Below, one piece after another: positions 51,943 through 60,019 of a stretch of 64,000 nucleotides of DNA. Numbering within the stretch: the stretch's first letter is position 1; each line of letters begins with the position of its first letter. A program made the position numbers and the translations under genes. The notes below the pieces were generated by a model. The model did not search any database, was not told the origin of the DNA, and worked only from the letters and a program-made list of their open reading frames with translations. The stretch comes from Gordonia heveisoli (GTDB taxonomy: Bacteria > Actinomycetota > Actinomycetes > Mycobacteriales > Mycobacteriaceae), in NCBI RefSeq assembly GCF_030315745.1, contig NZ_JASXSH010000006.1, forward strand, positions 62,001 to 126,000. Direction: 5' to 3'.

Positions 51943-52490
51943 ACCGGCGCGTGCTCGCGGTGCTGCTCGCGCTGCTGCTGGTCTTCGCCGGTGCGGTGGG
52001 CTGCGCCCGGACCGTCGACGGTCAGGCGGTCTCCGCCGACGCCGGTGGCGGTGGCGACGACACCGGGAACGTCGACACCGACGAGTTCGACAAGCTCACC
52101 CTGGAGTGCGCGATTCTCTCCGAACCGGAGATCGCCAAGGCGGTCGGCGGGACATCGGCGCGCAGCACCTTCAACGGTGCGATCTGCCGGTGGATCGTGA
52201 ACGGTCCGGCGCTGGTCAACGTGACGTTCAATTGGTTCGAGTGGGGTGACTACACCGTGGAGAAGGACGTCGCGAAGCGGCTCGGCTACCAGACCGAGAA
52301 CATCAAGGTGGCCAGTCAGGTGGCGTTCACCCAGGTCAATCCGAAGCGGCCCGGATCATGCGGGGTGACCACCCGGGCACCCAGTCGCGGCATCTACACC
52401 TGGTGGGTCGAGTCGAGCGGTTCGACGGGTACGGACTCCTGCGCCGCTGCGACCAAGCTGATGGAACTCGTCCTGCACGGCGGGCAGTAA
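51939..52490 (+). CDS. DUF3558 lipoprotein
   Basis: A 183-residue lipoprotein: signal RRVLAVLLALLLVFAGAVGC with the acylated cysteine, a Gly/Asp linker, and a DUF3558 domain with ECAILSEPEIAKAVGG, GAICRWIV, GSCGVTT and TDSCAAA cysteines. It resembles the lipoprotein part of the fusion upstream and is coupled to it (ATGA), so the two probably form a pair on the outer membrane face. Function of DUF3558 is unknown. Confidence 0.84.
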   Translation: MNRRVLAVLLALLLVFAGAVGCARTVDGQAVSADAGGGGDDTGNVDTDEFDKLTLECAILSEPEIAKAVGGTSARSTFNGAICRWIVNGPALVNVTFNWFEWGDYTVEKDVAKRLGYQTENIKVASQVAFTQVNPKRPGSCGVTTRAPSRGIYTWWVESSGSTGTDSCAAATKLMELVLHGGQ

Positions 52491-52565
52491 CCCCGACAAC
52501 CGCCGTCCCGACACCGGCCGTCCCGGCGCCGGCAGTCCCGGCAACCGGTCCGGCGGCCCCGGTGG

Positions 52566-53393
52566 TCACTCCGGCCGGGCGTGTACCGACACCGTCGCCG
52601 CGACCACCGGCTCACCGGCCGCGTCGGGGATCAGGAACCACACCATCAGCCCGTCCTCGTCGCGATGGCGGCGCAGGGTGATGGGAGTGCCGGGAACGAT
52701 GGGCCGGATGTATTCGATGATCGCTCGGTGCGGTCCGGCGATCAGGTCGGGATGGTCGACGAGTTCGTCTTCGACCGCCTCCAGGTAGGCGGCGTTGTTC
52801 AAATGTTTGAACGGGTCGAAGTCCGTGCTGCGCAGGATGTGTTCGCGGTCGGGCAGGGCGACGTCGGCGGGTGCGGGCGCCTTCTCCGGGTTCATCGCCT
52901 TCCACCGCAGCCGATGCTCGTCGTTCATCGACGACAACATCTCGAATGCGTCATCCGACAGGCGGGACGGCATGCCCTGATCGTTGACGTTGATCCAGAA
53001 GGCCTCGGTCTCGATCAGACCCGGCTTGCGCGGGTCCGGATTGAAGCGGTTGGTCTCGTGTTCGGCCTGCAACCGGACCCGCATATTCGTCCAGCGCGTC
53101 GACAAGGCTCCGCACCACCGTTCTGCGGTGAAGCCTGCGGGCCAGGAGAATGGGCGGATGACGTCGATGATGGTTCTGCGCACGATCCAGAACGGATCCG
53201 ACGAATGGAATGTCGTCGCTTCGATGTTGTCGTTGGCGACGTCTTGCAGATACCGTGCGACGGAGTCGAGTCGGACCCGCATCTGTTGGTCGACATCACC
53301 GGTGCGTACCCGATATCCGGCTTCGAAGTACTGCGCCCCGTCCTTGCGTTCGGGGAGTGATTCGGGGCTGGACGCCGAAGTTGGAGCACTCAC
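52566..53393 (-). CDS. Acyl-ACP thioesterase-like (double hotdog) protein
   Basis: A 275-residue double-hotdog protein similar in layout to FatA/FatB-type thioesterases. First hotdog: YRVRTGDVDQQMRVRLDSVARYLQDVANDN; second: STDFDPFKHLNNAAYLEAVEDEL, where DFDxxxHLNN is the thioesterase signature with the usual Asp/Asn/His region. RRTIIDVIRPFSWPAGFTAERWCGALSTRWTNMRV is the typical linking strand set. It is divergent from fprB, with a KstR-like site between them. Confidence 0.84.
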   Translation of the reverse strand: MSAPTSASSPESLPERKDGAQYFEAGYRVRTGDVDQQMRVRLDSVARYLQDVANDNIEATTFHSSDPFWIVRRTIIDVIRPFSWPAGFTAERWCGALSTRWTNMRVRLQAEHETNRFNPDPRKPGLIETEAFWINVNDQGMPSRLSDDAFEMLSSMNDEHRLRWKAMNPEKAPAPADVALPDREHILRSTDFDPFKHLNNAAYLEAVEDELVDHPDLIAGPHRAIIEYIRPIVPGTPITLRRHRDEDGLMVWFLIPDAAGEPVVAATVSVHARPE

Positions 53394-53452
53394 GCGGATC
53401 CCTTCTCGTTTCTCTGTGGGGGTTCCGGTTAAGATACAGTCAGCCCGAAAAC

Positions 53453-53466
53453 TAGAACACGTTCAT
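53453..53466. promoter_or_regulatory. KstR-like operator between thioesterase and fprB genes
   Basis: TAGAACACGTTCAT matches TnnAACnnGTTnnA except the final base. The surrounding GAAAACTAGAACACGTTC is also found, inverted, at the 16976 site. Confidence 0.55.
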
Positions 53467-53492
53467 CGTGTTGGACTCCGAGGAAACAGCAG

Positions 53493-55172
53493 ATGGCGCA
53501 CGTAATTACCAGACCATGTTGTAACGACGCCAGTTGCGTCAGCGTGTGTCCGGTGAACTGCATTCACCCGACGCCTGACGAGCCTGAGTTCCTGACGGCG
53601 GAAATGCTCTACATCGATCCCGAAACCTGCATCGATTGTGGCGCGTGCATCGACGAGTGTCCGGTCGAGGCGATCATCCCGGATGATTCGCTGGAGGCTC
53701 AGGACGAACCTTACCTGCAGATCAACGCCGACTACTACAAGGACCACGACGTCGACGGTGGGCTCGTCCCGCCCAAGAAGGGTCCGCAGCTGCCGGACAA
53801 GGAACTGCACGTCGCGATCATCGGCGCCGGTCCGGCTGCCTTCTACGCGGCCGAGGAACTCGTCCGCAAACCGCAGATCAAGGTCGACATGTTCGACCGG
53901 CTGCCGGTTCCGTACGGCCTGGTCCGCGCCGGTGTCGCGCCCGATCACGCCGCCACCAAGGGCGTCGAGAAGACCTTCGCTTCGATCGCGAACAAGAAGA
54001 ACTTCCAGTACTTCCTCAATGTCGAGGTCGGCAAGCACATCAGCCACGACGAGCTCACCAGTCGCTACCACGCGATCGTCTACGCCGTCGGCGCCGCGAC
54101 CGACAAGCGGCTGGGGCTGGAAGGCGAGGACCTGCCCGGTTCGCTGCCTGCCACCGAATTCGTGGCCTGGTACAACGGGCACCCCGACTACGTCGATCTC
54201 GACGTCGACCTGTCCGCGGAGCGCGCGGTGGTGATCGGCAACGGCAACGTCGCACTCGACGTCGCGCGCATCCTGGTCAGCGATCCCGACGCGCTCGCCA
54301 CGACCGACATCGCCGACCATGCACTGGCGAAGCTGCGCGAGTCGAACGTCAAGGAGGTCGTGCTGGTGGCCCGCCGTGGCGTCGCACAGGGCGCCTACAC
54401 CAACAGCGAGTTCCTCGCACTCGGCGACGTGGATGGTGTCGACGTCATCATCGACCCCGCCGACCTCGTGCTCGACGACGCCACGCAGGCCGCGCTGGAC
54501 AGCGATTCGCTCGACTCGACGATCGCGACCAAGATCCGGTTGGCACGTGAGTTCGCCGAGCGTCCGACGACACCGGGTAACAAGCGCATCGTGTTCAAAT
54601 TCCTGGCGTCGCCGCTGGCGATCGCCGGGGACGGCAAGGTCACCGGCCTCACCTGCGTGCGCAACGAGTACGCGGCAGCCGGTGACCGGGTGTCGGTTGC
54701 GCCGACCACCGACCAGTTCGACATCGAGGCGGGGTTGTTGCTGCGCGCGATCGGATATCGCGGTGTCCCCGTCACCGACCTGCCCTTCGACGAAGGACAC
54801 GGCGTGGTGCCCAACACCGAGGGCCGAGTGCAGGACGCGGCCGGCGGCGAGGTCATGCGCGGCCTCTACGTCACCGGCTGGATCAAGCGTGGCGCCACCG
54901 GCGGTATCGGCATGAACCGCCAGTGTGGTCAGCAGACCGCGGAATCGGTGCTCGCCGACTTCATCGGCGAGGCGCTGTCGGATCCGTCGGTCTCGCGTGA
55001 GGATGTCGCGGCGATCGTCGCCGATCGCGGCGCGCACCGCATCGATCTGGCGGGCTGGAAGGCCATCGACGCAGCCGAGAAGGCCGCGGGCAAAGCCGCG
55101 GGCCGCAAGCGCCTCAAGTTCGTCAGCATCGCCGACTTCGAGGCGGCCGCGGCGGCCGGGCAGGTGCAGTAG
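53493..55172 (+). CDS. fprB: Ferredoxin-NADP+ reductase with fused ferredoxin domain (FprB)
   Basis: A 559-residue flavoprotein moving electrons between NADPH and iron-sulfur proteins, for example for cytochrome P450s. Residues 1-60 are a seven-iron-type ferredoxin (ITRPCCNDASCVSVCPVNCIHP and CIDCGACIDECPVEAI). The reductase follows: FAD site VAIIGAGPAAFYAAEEL, YGLVRAGVAPDHAATK, NADP site VVIGNGNVALDVARIL and the C-terminal GWIKRGATGGIGMNR. GAGGAAA precedes the ATG. It is the first gene of a tight four-gene unit. Confidence 0.94.
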   Translation: MAHVITRPCCNDASCVSVCPVNCIHPTPDEPEFLTAEMLYIDPETCIDCGACIDECPVEAIIPDDSLEAQDEPYLQINADYYKDHDVDGGLVPPKKGPQLPDKELHVAIIGAGPAAFYAAEELVRKPQIKVDMFDRLPVPYGLVRAGVAPDHAATKGVEKTFASIANKKNFQYFLNVEVGKHISHDELTSRYHAIVYAVGAATDKRLGLEGEDLPGSLPATEFVAWYNGHPDYVDLDVDLSAERAVVIGNGNVALDVARILVSDPDALATTDIADHALAKLRESNVKEVVLVARRGVAQGAYTNSEFLALGDVDGVDVIIDPADLVLDDATQAALDSDSLDSTIATKIRLAREFAERPTTPGNKRIVFKFLASPLAIAGDGKVTGLTCVRNEYAAAGDRVSVAPTTDQFDIEAGLLLRAIGYRGVPVTDLPFDEGHGVVPNTEGRVQDAAGGEVMRGLYVTGWIKRGATGGIGMNRQCGQQTAESVLADFIGEALSDPSVSREDVAAIVADRGAHRIDLAGWKAIDAAEKAAGKAAGRKRLKFVSIADFEAAAAAGQVQ

Positions 55173-55174
55173 CC

Positions 55175-56437
55175 GTGCGGATCGCGTTGCTGTCCTACCG
55201 CAGCAAACCGCATTGCGGAGGACAGGGCGTCTACGTGCGCCATCTGTCGCGGGAACTGGCGTTGCTCGGGCATTCGGTGGAGATCTTCTCCGGCGGGCCG
55301 TATCCCGAGCTCGATCAGTCCGCCGTCGACGCCGGGGTCACCGTCACCAAGGTGCCCAGCCTCGAGCTCTATGACGAGCCGGACCCGTTCCGCACGCCGC
55401 GGCTGAGCGAGTACCGCGACTGGATCGACGCCATCGAGGTCGGCTCGATGTGGACGGCGAGCTTCGGTGAACCGCTCACCTTCAGCCTGCGCGTCGCCCG
55501 TTTGCTCGCCGACCGTCGCGACGACTTCGACATCGTGCACGACAACCAGTGCCTCGGCTACGGTCTGCTGCAGATTCAGAAGGCCGGATTCCCGCTGATC
55601 GCCACCATTCACCATCCGATAACGCGGGATCGGACCTTGGCGGTGAAAGCGGCCAAGGGCTGGCGCAAGATTTCCGCCTGGCGCTGGCATTCCTTCCTGC
55701 GCATGCAGGGCCGGGTGTCACGACGGATCCCCGAACTCCTGACCGTTTCCCGCAGCAGCGAGGTCGACATCCGCAAGGCCTTCGACATCCCGGCGGGCCG
55801 GATCACCACCATCCCGCTCGGCGTCGACACCGAGGTCTTCGCACCGGCGGTCGAGCGGGTGCCCGGGCGCATCGTCTGCGTGGCCAGCGCCGACGCTCCG
55901 CTCAAGGGTGTGTCCTATCTCCTGGAGGCGGTCGCCAAGCTCAGTGCGGAGCGCGACGTCGAATTGGTACTCGTGTCCAAACTCGACCCGAATGGTCCGT
56001 CCGCCAAGATGATCGACGATCTGGCGATCGCCGACCGGGTCTCGGTGCGGTCGGGGCTCACCGACGAGGAACTGGGGCAACTGCTCGCCTCGGCCGAGGT
56101 GGCCTGTGTCCCGTCGCTGTATGAAGGGTTCTCGCTGCCCGCGGTGGAGGCGATGAGCTGCGGAACCCCGCTGGTCGCCACCCGGGCTGGGGCGATCCCG
56201 GAAGTGGTGGGGGAGAACGAAGAAGCGGCACTGCTGGTGCCGCCGCGCGATTCGGGACGTCTGGCGCAGGCTATCGGCCGGCTGCTCGACGACCCGCAAC
56301 TGCGAATCCGCATCGGCGACGGTGGCCGTCGTCGGGCGGTGGAGAACTACAGCTGGGCCGCGGTCGCCGCGAAGACGGCGGCGCACTACGAGACAGTGCT
56401 GGCAAAGGCCGGTCTGCCGACGGAAGGGAACTCCTAG
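55175..56437 (+). CDS. GT4-family glycosyltransferase
   Basis: A 420-residue GT-B glycosyltransferase. N-terminal acceptor side: LLSYRSKPHCGGQGVYVRHLSRELALLGHSVEIFSGGP, and IVHDNQCLGYGLLQI. C-terminal donor side: the GT4 motif PSLYEGFSLPAVEAMSCGTPLVATRAGAIPEVV, with the EGF/E-x7-E arrangement expected of retaining enzymes. Starts two bases after fprB and its stop shares a base with the next start. Sugar donor and acceptor are unknown; the same operon's methyltransferase and alpha/alpha-barrel protein hint at a lipid- or polyprenyl-linked glycan. Confidence 0.9.
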   Translation: MRIALLSYRSKPHCGGQGVYVRHLSRELALLGHSVEIFSGGPYPELDQSAVDAGVTVTKVPSLELYDEPDPFRTPRLSEYRDWIDAIEVGSMWTASFGEPLTFSLRVARLLADRRDDFDIVHDNQCLGYGLLQIQKAGFPLIATIHHPITRDRTLAVKAAKGWRKISAWRWHSFLRMQGRVSRRIPELLTVSRSSEVDIRKAFDIPAGRITTIPLGVDTEVFAPAVERVPGRIVCVASADAPLKGVSYLLEAVAKLSAERDVELVLVSKLDPNGPSAKMIDDLAIADRVSVRSGLTDEELGQLLASAEVACVPSLYEGFSLPAVEAMSCGTPLVATRAGAIPEVVGENEEAALLVPPRDSGRLAQAIGRLLDDPQLRIRIGDGGRRRAVENYSWAAVAAKTAAHYETVLAKAGLPTEGNS

Positions 56438-57162
56438 TGCTGACAGTGGATTTCGATCGGCTCGGAGTTGGTCCGGGCACCACGGCGATCGACATCGGGG
56501 CGGGACAGGGTAGGCACTCGTTCGAGATGTTCCGGCGTGGCGCCGACGTGATCGCCTTCGACCAGTCGGAGAGTGACATGTCCGACGTGGCGGAGATGTT
56601 CGACGCGATGATGGCCGAGGGGCATGTGCCGGCGTCGGCGAAGGCGCGGGCCGAGGTGGGTGACGCGCTGCGGCTTCCCTACGCCGACGACTCCTTCGAC
56701 GTTGTCCTGATGTCGGAGATCCTGGAGCACATCCCGTCGGATGAGGCCGCCATCGCCGAGATGGTGCGCATCCTCAAGCCCGGAGGCGTGGCCGCGGTAA
56801 CGGTGCCGCGCTACTGGCCGGAGAAGGTGTGCTGGGCGCTCTCCGACGAGTATCACGAGGTCGAAGGTGGCCACGTTCGCATCTACAAGGCCTCCGAACT
56901 CGCGGGCAAGGTGCGCGCCGCCGGCCTGGAGGTCACCGGTACCGATCACGCCCACGCACTGCACGCGCCCTATTGGTGGCTCAAATGCGCTGTCGGCGTG
57001 GAGAACAACGACAACTTGCTGGTCAAGGGGTACCACCAGTTGCTGGTGTGGGACATGATGAGCAAGCCGCTGCTGACCAGGGTCGGCGAGCAGGTGCTCA
57101 ACCCCTTCATCGGGAAGTCGGTCGCCCTGTACCTGCGTAAGCCGGACACCGCGTCTTCATGA
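56437..57162 (+). CDS. Class I SAM-dependent methyltransferase
   Basis: A 241-residue methyltransferase. Motif I is TTAIDIGAGQGRHSFEMFRRGADVIAFDQS, the post-motif loop GDALRLPYADDSFDVVLMSEILEHIPSDEAAIAEMVRILKPGGVAAVTVPR is a textbook Methyltransf_11. GTG start at 56437 overlaps the glycosyltransferase stop (TAGTG), and the gene overlaps the next by four bases. Target unknown. Confidence 0.9.
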   Translation: MLTVDFDRLGVGPGTTAIDIGAGQGRHSFEMFRRGADVIAFDQSESDMSDVAEMFDAMMAEGHVPASAKARAEVGDALRLPYADDSFDVVLMSEILEHIPSDEAAIAEMVRILKPGGVAAVTVPRYWPEKVCWALSDEYHEVEGGHVRIYKASELAGKVRAAGLEVTGTDHAHALHAPYWWLKCAVGVENNDNLLVKGYHQLLVWDMMSKPLLTRVGEQVLNPFIGKSVALYLRKPDTASS

Positions 57163-58214
57163 CGGCGATCCCCGCGATAGCGGGTGTCGTCTCCGCGGGG
57201 CAGATCCACGCCACCGGTGCCGCCATCGCCGCCATGCAGGAGGAGTCCGGGGCGTTGCCCTGGTTCCCCGGCGGTCAAACCGATCCGTGGGATCACATCG
57301 AATCGGCGATGGCCTTGTCGGTGACCGGCTTCGTCGCCGAGGCTCAGGCCGCCTACGAATGGTCGAGGCGGACACAGCGTGCGGACGGGTCGTGGCCGAT
57401 CCGGATCGTCAACGGACACATCGAAGACGACGGCGTGGACAGCAATTTCTGCGCGTATATCGCGGTCGGCGTCTGGCATCACTACATGATCACCGGCGAC
57501 CTCCGCTTCTTGGAACGTATGTGGCCGATGGTGTGGTCGGCGATGGAATGTGTCTTGCGCTTCCAGCGGTCCGACGGCGTATTCCGCTGGGGCGGTGATC
57601 ATCACACCGGGGCGATGTTCTCCGAGGCGCAGATCACCGGCAATGCCAGCATCTTTCAGTCGTTCGACTGCGCCATCCGGATTGCGGCGGAGATGGATCA
57701 GGATGACTCGCTCTGGGTTGCGGCGCATACCGTCCTCGGTGACGCCCTCCGCGCCGACGTCGCGCGTGAGGAGTTCGAGATCTTCGTTCCGCCGTCGGAA
57801 CATTCGATGGATTGGTACTACCCGGTCCTCGGTGGGGCGGTGCGCGGCAAACTGGGGCAGGAGCTGATCGCGTCCCGCTGGAACGACTTCGTGGTGCCCG
57901 AACTCGGTACCCGCTGTGTCGATCATCGGCCCTGGGTGACCGGCGCCGAGACGAGTGAACTGGCACTCGCGCTCGATGCGCTCGGCGACACCGCCGACGC
58001 GATCGAACTGATCAAATCTATTCAGCACCTTCGGGATCCGGACGGCTCCTACTGGACGGGGCTGGTCTATGCGGATGGTAAGCGCTGGCCGGTGGAGAAG
58101 AGTTGCTGGACTTCGGCCGCCGTCGTACTCGCCGTGGATGCGGTCAGCCGCACCAGCGTCGGCAACGGCATCTTCCGCGACGTTCGGCACCGGTTGAGCG
58201 CTCGCGTCGGCTGA
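57159..58214 (+). CDS. Alpha/alpha-barrel protein (terpene cyclase/prenyltransferase- or glycosidase-like)
   Basis: A 351-residue helical-barrel protein. QEESGALPWFPGGQTDPWDHIESAMALSVTGFVAEAQAAYEWSRRTQRADGSWPI is a repeat as in squalene-cyclase/prenyltransferase and six-hairpin glycosidase families; further repeats are LRFQRSDGVFRWGG and QHLRDPDGSYWTG. The DxDD of terpene cyclases is not visible, so catalytic type is open; a glycan-processing six-hairpin role fits the glycosyltransferase neighbour equally well. Coupled to the methyltransferase by ATGA; last gene of the unit. Confidence 0.75.
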   Translation: MTAIPAIAGVVSAGQIHATGAAIAAMQEESGALPWFPGGQTDPWDHIESAMALSVTGFVAEAQAAYEWSRRTQRADGSWPIRIVNGHIEDDGVDSNFCAYIAVGVWHHYMITGDLRFLERMWPMVWSAMECVLRFQRSDGVFRWGGDHHTGAMFSEAQITGNASIFQSFDCAIRIAAEMDQDDSLWVAAHTVLGDALRADVAREEFEIFVPPSEHSMDWYYPVLGGAVRGKLGQELIASRWNDFVVPELGTRCVDHRPWVTGAETSELALALDALGDTADAIELIKSIQHLRDPDGSYWTGLVYADGKRWPVEKSCWTSAAVVLAVDAVSRTSVGNGIFRDVRHRLSARVG

Positions 58215-58227
58215 ACCTCCAACACGC

Positions 58228-58296
58228 CAAAACCACCACAAATGGACAGAACCACCGGTTGCAGGCCGGTGGTTCTGTCCATTTGTGGTGGTTTTG
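58228..58296. terminator. 31-base-pair perfect hairpin ending the fprB operon
   Basis: 58228-58258 pairs perfectly with 58266-58296 around a seven-base loop. The right arm ends in TTTTG, the left starts CAAAA, so it could stop transcription in both directions. It begins 14 bases after the stop codon and is exceptionally long and error-free for a simple terminator. Confidence 0.8.
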
Positions 58297-58330
58297 CATC
58301 CCAGGGTCTGGCCTGCGCGGGCGTCGTCAA

Positions 58331-58346
58331 CTAGACTAGTGTCCAG
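58331..58346. promoter_or_regulatory. Dyad upstream of the F420-type LLM gene
   Basis: CTAGAC-TAGT-GTCCAG, one mismatch in the arms, 34 bases before the start. TAGAC half-sites also occur in the tetR/FMO gap at 59935 and 59979, so the same regulator may act here. Confidence 0.38.
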
Positions 58347-58379
58347 TCAAATGTCCGGAAGGCGTCAACGGAGGGCCCA

Positions 58380-59237
58380 ATGGAATTCGGAATCGTGCAG
58401 TTCACCAGTGATCGCGGACTCAAGCCGCAGGTGCTGGCCCCATTGATCGAGCAGGCCGGTTTCGCCTCGTACTACGTCCCCGAGCATGGGCACATCCCCA
58501 CGCGACGCGACGCGGCCCACCCGCGCACCGGCGACGCCTCGCTCCCGGACGATCGCTACACCCGGACGCTCGATCCGTGGACGTCGCTGGCCGCGGCGGC
58601 TGCTGTCACCGAACGGATCCGGCTGGCGACCGCGGTAGCGCTGCCGGTGCAGTCCGATCCCATCACGCTCGCCAAAACCCTTGCGACGCTGGACCACATC
58701 TCCAATGGGCGGCTGACGCTGGGTGTCGGGTTCGGCTGGAACCTCGACGAACTGTCCGATCACAAGGTGCCGCCGGGGCGTCGTCGCACCATGCTGCGCG
58801 AGTACCTGGAGGCCATGCGAGCGCTGTGGACTCAGGAAGAAGCCGAATACCACGGCGAATTCGTAGAATTCGGTCCCAGCTGGGCCTGGCCGAACGCCAC
58901 CCAGGACCGCATCCCGACGCTGGTCGGGGCGGCAGGCAACGAGAAGAACTTCAAGTGGATCACCCGTAGTGCCGACGGATGGATCACCACCCCCGGTGAA
59001 GAGGATATCGAGGGGTCGGTCGAACTCCTCAAGCGCATCTGGGCCGACGCGGGTCGTGTGGGTGAACCGCAGATCGTCGTGCTGGACTTCAAGCCGGTAC
59101 CGGAGAAGCTGGAGCGCTGGCGTGAGATCGGCGTGACGGAGGTGCTCTACGGCCTGCCCGACGATACCGTCGAACGTGCCTCCGGCTACCTGGCCAAGCT
59201 GGCCGGGAAGCTCGGCGTCGCCCCCGCCGTCGTCTGA
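58380..59237 (+). CDS. LLM-class oxidoreductase, F420-dependent type
   Basis: A 285-residue TIM-barrel enzyme. FGIVQFTSDRGLKPQVLAPLIEQAGFASYYVPEHGHIPTR and ATAVALPVQSDPITLAKTLATLDHISNGRLTLGVGFGWNLDEL are characteristic of the F420-dependent LLM subgroup common in Mycobacteriales. The second half has MRALWTQEEAEYHGEFVEF and a C-terminal EIGVTEVLYGLPDD. Substrate unknown; a dehydrogenation or reduction in the same pathway as the FMO cassette is an inference from position and shared half-sites. Confidence 0.86.
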   Translation: MEFGIVQFTSDRGLKPQVLAPLIEQAGFASYYVPEHGHIPTRRDAAHPRTGDASLPDDRYTRTLDPWTSLAAAAAVTERIRLATAVALPVQSDPITLAKTLATLDHISNGRLTLGVGFGWNLDELSDHKVPPGRRRTMLREYLEAMRALWTQEEAEYHGEFVEFGPSWAWPNATQDRIPTLVGAAGNEKNFKWITRSADGWITTPGEEDIEGSVELLKRIWADAGRVGEPQIVVLDFKPVPEKLERWREIGVTEVLYGLPDDTVERASGYLAKLAGKLGVAPAVV

Positions 59238-59285
59238 CCCTGGCGGCGCTGTTCGTCCCCTGCCTTCTGCGGGGCGGGTTCGGGC

Positions 59286-59888
59286 CTAAGGTGCGGGTGG
59301 CGTCCGCAATCCCGGCATCACGTAGCGGTCGATGTGGCGTCGTACCTGTGCTGCGTCGTCGGGGTCGATGGCATCGCCGGGTGCGGTGCCCAGGCTGATC
59401 TCGACGCGGGCGATCCATTCGGCCACCTCGCCGAGGTCGTGCGCCGGGTCGATCTCCCCGCGTGTGGCCGCGGCGTCGACGTACGGACGCCAGAACAGTG
59501 CCAGGGCGGGAATGAGTCCGGCGACGCCCGCCCCGGCGCATGCGGCGAACTCCTCGGGTTCGGACGTTCGTAGGCGTAGCAGTAGCGCGCCGGGGTCGTC
59601 GTAGGCGCCCCGGCCGATCCGCACGCCCGCGGTGAGCTGTCCGGCGAAGTCGGGGATCGAGTCGAGTTCGATGCGGGCATCGTTCCAGAATGCTTCGTTG
59701 AGGCGGACGATGGTCGCTCCGATCATCGCCTGCTTGTCGGGGTAGTGGCGATAGAGCCACGCTCGTGACACACCTGCCAGCTCGGCAACCTGCTGCATGG
59801 TCGTCGACCGAATGCCCTTGTCCGCCAGTAGCTTCTCGGTGGCGATCAAGAGCCGTTCGGATACGGTCTCTGGTGTCGTCTGGGTCAT
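59286..59888 (-). CDS. TetR-family regulator of the FMO cassette
   Basis: A 200-residue repressor. HTH: ATEKLLADKGIRSTTMQQVAELAGVSRAWLYRHYPDKQAMI near the N-terminus. ATG at 59888 gives the usual short lead; a 59924 start is poor. Divergent from the flavin monooxygenase gene with dyads in the gap, so it most likely represses that operon and itself. Confidence 0.87.
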   Translation of the reverse strand: MTQTTPETVSERLLIATEKLLADKGIRSTTMQQVAELAGVSRAWLYRHYPDKQAMIGATIVRLNEAFWNDARIELDSIPDFAGQLTAGVRIGRGAYDDPGALLLRLRTSEPEEFAACAGAGVAGLIPALALFWRPYVDAAATRGEIDPAHDLGEVAEWIARVEISLGTAPGDAIDPDDAAQVRRHIDRYVMPGLRTPPAP

Positions 59889-59978
59889 GTCGTCGGTCGC
59901 CTCTCGCTGATCACGTCCAATCATCGCACCGCGACTAGACAGTTCTCTGAATCTGTATACAACGCCGTGTCGCGTCGT

Positions 59979-60004
59979 GTAGACAGAATGAAGATTGTGT
60001 CTAC
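59979..60004. promoter_or_regulatory. TetR operator upstream of the FMO operon
   Basis: GTAGACA and TGTCTAC are perfect seven-base arms around 12 bases, ending 15 bases before the start codon. A related copy, CTAGACAG with CTGTATAC, lies at 59935-59960. Confidence 0.55.
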
Positions 60005-60019
60005 CTCATGGGAGTTTGG

